From contig JAHIVH010000021.1 of assembly GCA_018816735.1 (NCBI GenBank), positions 1 to 64,000 on the forward strand: a stretch of 64,000 nucleotides of DNA, read 5' to 3'. The notes under the pieces were generated by a model. It saw nothing but the letters and a program-made list of their open reading frames with translations, did not search any database and was not told the origin of the DNA. The position numbers and the translations under genes were made by a program. Source of the stretch: Pseudomonadota bacterium. Lineage in GTDB: Bacteria > Desulfobacterota > Desulfobacteria > Desulfobacterales > JAHIVH01. The first letter of the stretch is position 1; the number at the start of each line of letters is the position of its first letter. Below are positions 63,953 through 64,000 of this stretch, in pieces.

Positions 63953-64000
63953 ACTCCCTTTGTTTCATTTTTCATCAATCATGTGCGGTGATCACACGTT

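Noticed and set aside
1-64000. CRISPR array, tRNA or rRNA genes
   Set aside because: No regularly spaced direct repeats and no recognisable tRNA or rRNA sequence were seen anywhere in the window.

Overview
The window looks like a chromosomal segment of a Gram-negative, strictly anaerobic sulfate-reducing bacterium, probably of the Desulfobacterota (Desulfobacteraceae-like). The evidence is a genuine DsrC with both C-terminal cysteines, a siroheme decarboxylase subunit, a 16-heme Hmc-type transmembrane redox complex, NfnAB, an Flx/Hdr-type electron-bifurcation cluster with two UGA-encoded selenocysteines, corrinoid/methyl-THF proteins, and outer-membrane functions (MlaA, a porin-like barrel). 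No rRNA, tRNA or CRISPR array was seen.

Layout. 0.4-1.6 kb: three small orphan proteins, two with zinc-finger-like CxxC motifs. 1.8-5.9 kb: a 2-hydroxyacyl-CoA dehydratase/benzoyl-CoA reductase-type operon with its ATP-dependent activator and a TetR regulator. 6-18 kb: mixed housekeeping genes (Cys-cluster protein, class I fumarase, two PilZ proteins, exported carboxylesterase and amidohydrolase, MlaA, nitrilase-family amidase, hybrid histidine kinase). 18-28 kb, minus strand: an energy block of ahbA-like gene, dsrC, flxA-flxB-flxC-mvhD-hdrA and nfnB-nfnA. The hdrA and mvhD genes each carry one in-frame UGA at a position normally occupied by Cys, followed by a bacterial SECIS-like hairpin, so conventional gene calling truncates both. 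28-36.3 kb, plus strand: an Rrf2 regulator with a palindromic operator, then hmcA-hmcB-hmcC-hmcD-(tmcD-like)-hmcE-hmcF. The complex has Hmc architecture with a Tmc-type beta-propeller protein inserted, and an intrinsic terminator-like hairpin lies inside the operon.

36.5-48.7 kb is an accessory region. It holds an AlkB-type alkane monooxygenase, which is surprising in a sulfate reducer, then a mostly minus-strand lipid-modification-like cluster: condensation-type acyltransferase, exported START-like protein, sulfotransferase, DUF1254/DUF1214 pair, 3-beta-HSD-like epimerase, Cys-rich membrane protein, SDR and FAD amine-oxidase-like protein. A decayed ISAzo13-like transposase ends it. 49.3-51.9 kb: a sensor kinase with an internal deletion removing most of its ATPase domain, a receiver and an enoyl-CoA hydratase. 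52-58 kb: a sigma-54 activator divergent from a porin / small protein / octaheme OTR-family cytochrome / cytochrome b operon. That operon has a near-consensus -24/-12 promoter and an array of TTAACA repeats. 58-61 kb: a Lys-rich micro-protein, a VapBC and a MazEF-type toxin-antitoxin locus, each with a clear palindromic operator, and an attC-like hairpin between them. 61.3-64 kb: a corrinoid-protein reductive activator and a methyl-THF:corrinoid methyltransferase.

Functionally, the 18-36 kb block forms a redox hub. NfnAB links NAD(H), NADP(H) and ferredoxin; Flx-HdrA-MvhD links NAD(H), ferredoxin and probably thiol/disulfide carriers such as the adjacent DsrC; and the Hmc-like complex links periplasmic cytochrome electrons to a cytoplasmic HdrD-like module. 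These functional links are inferred from family knowledge and gene context.
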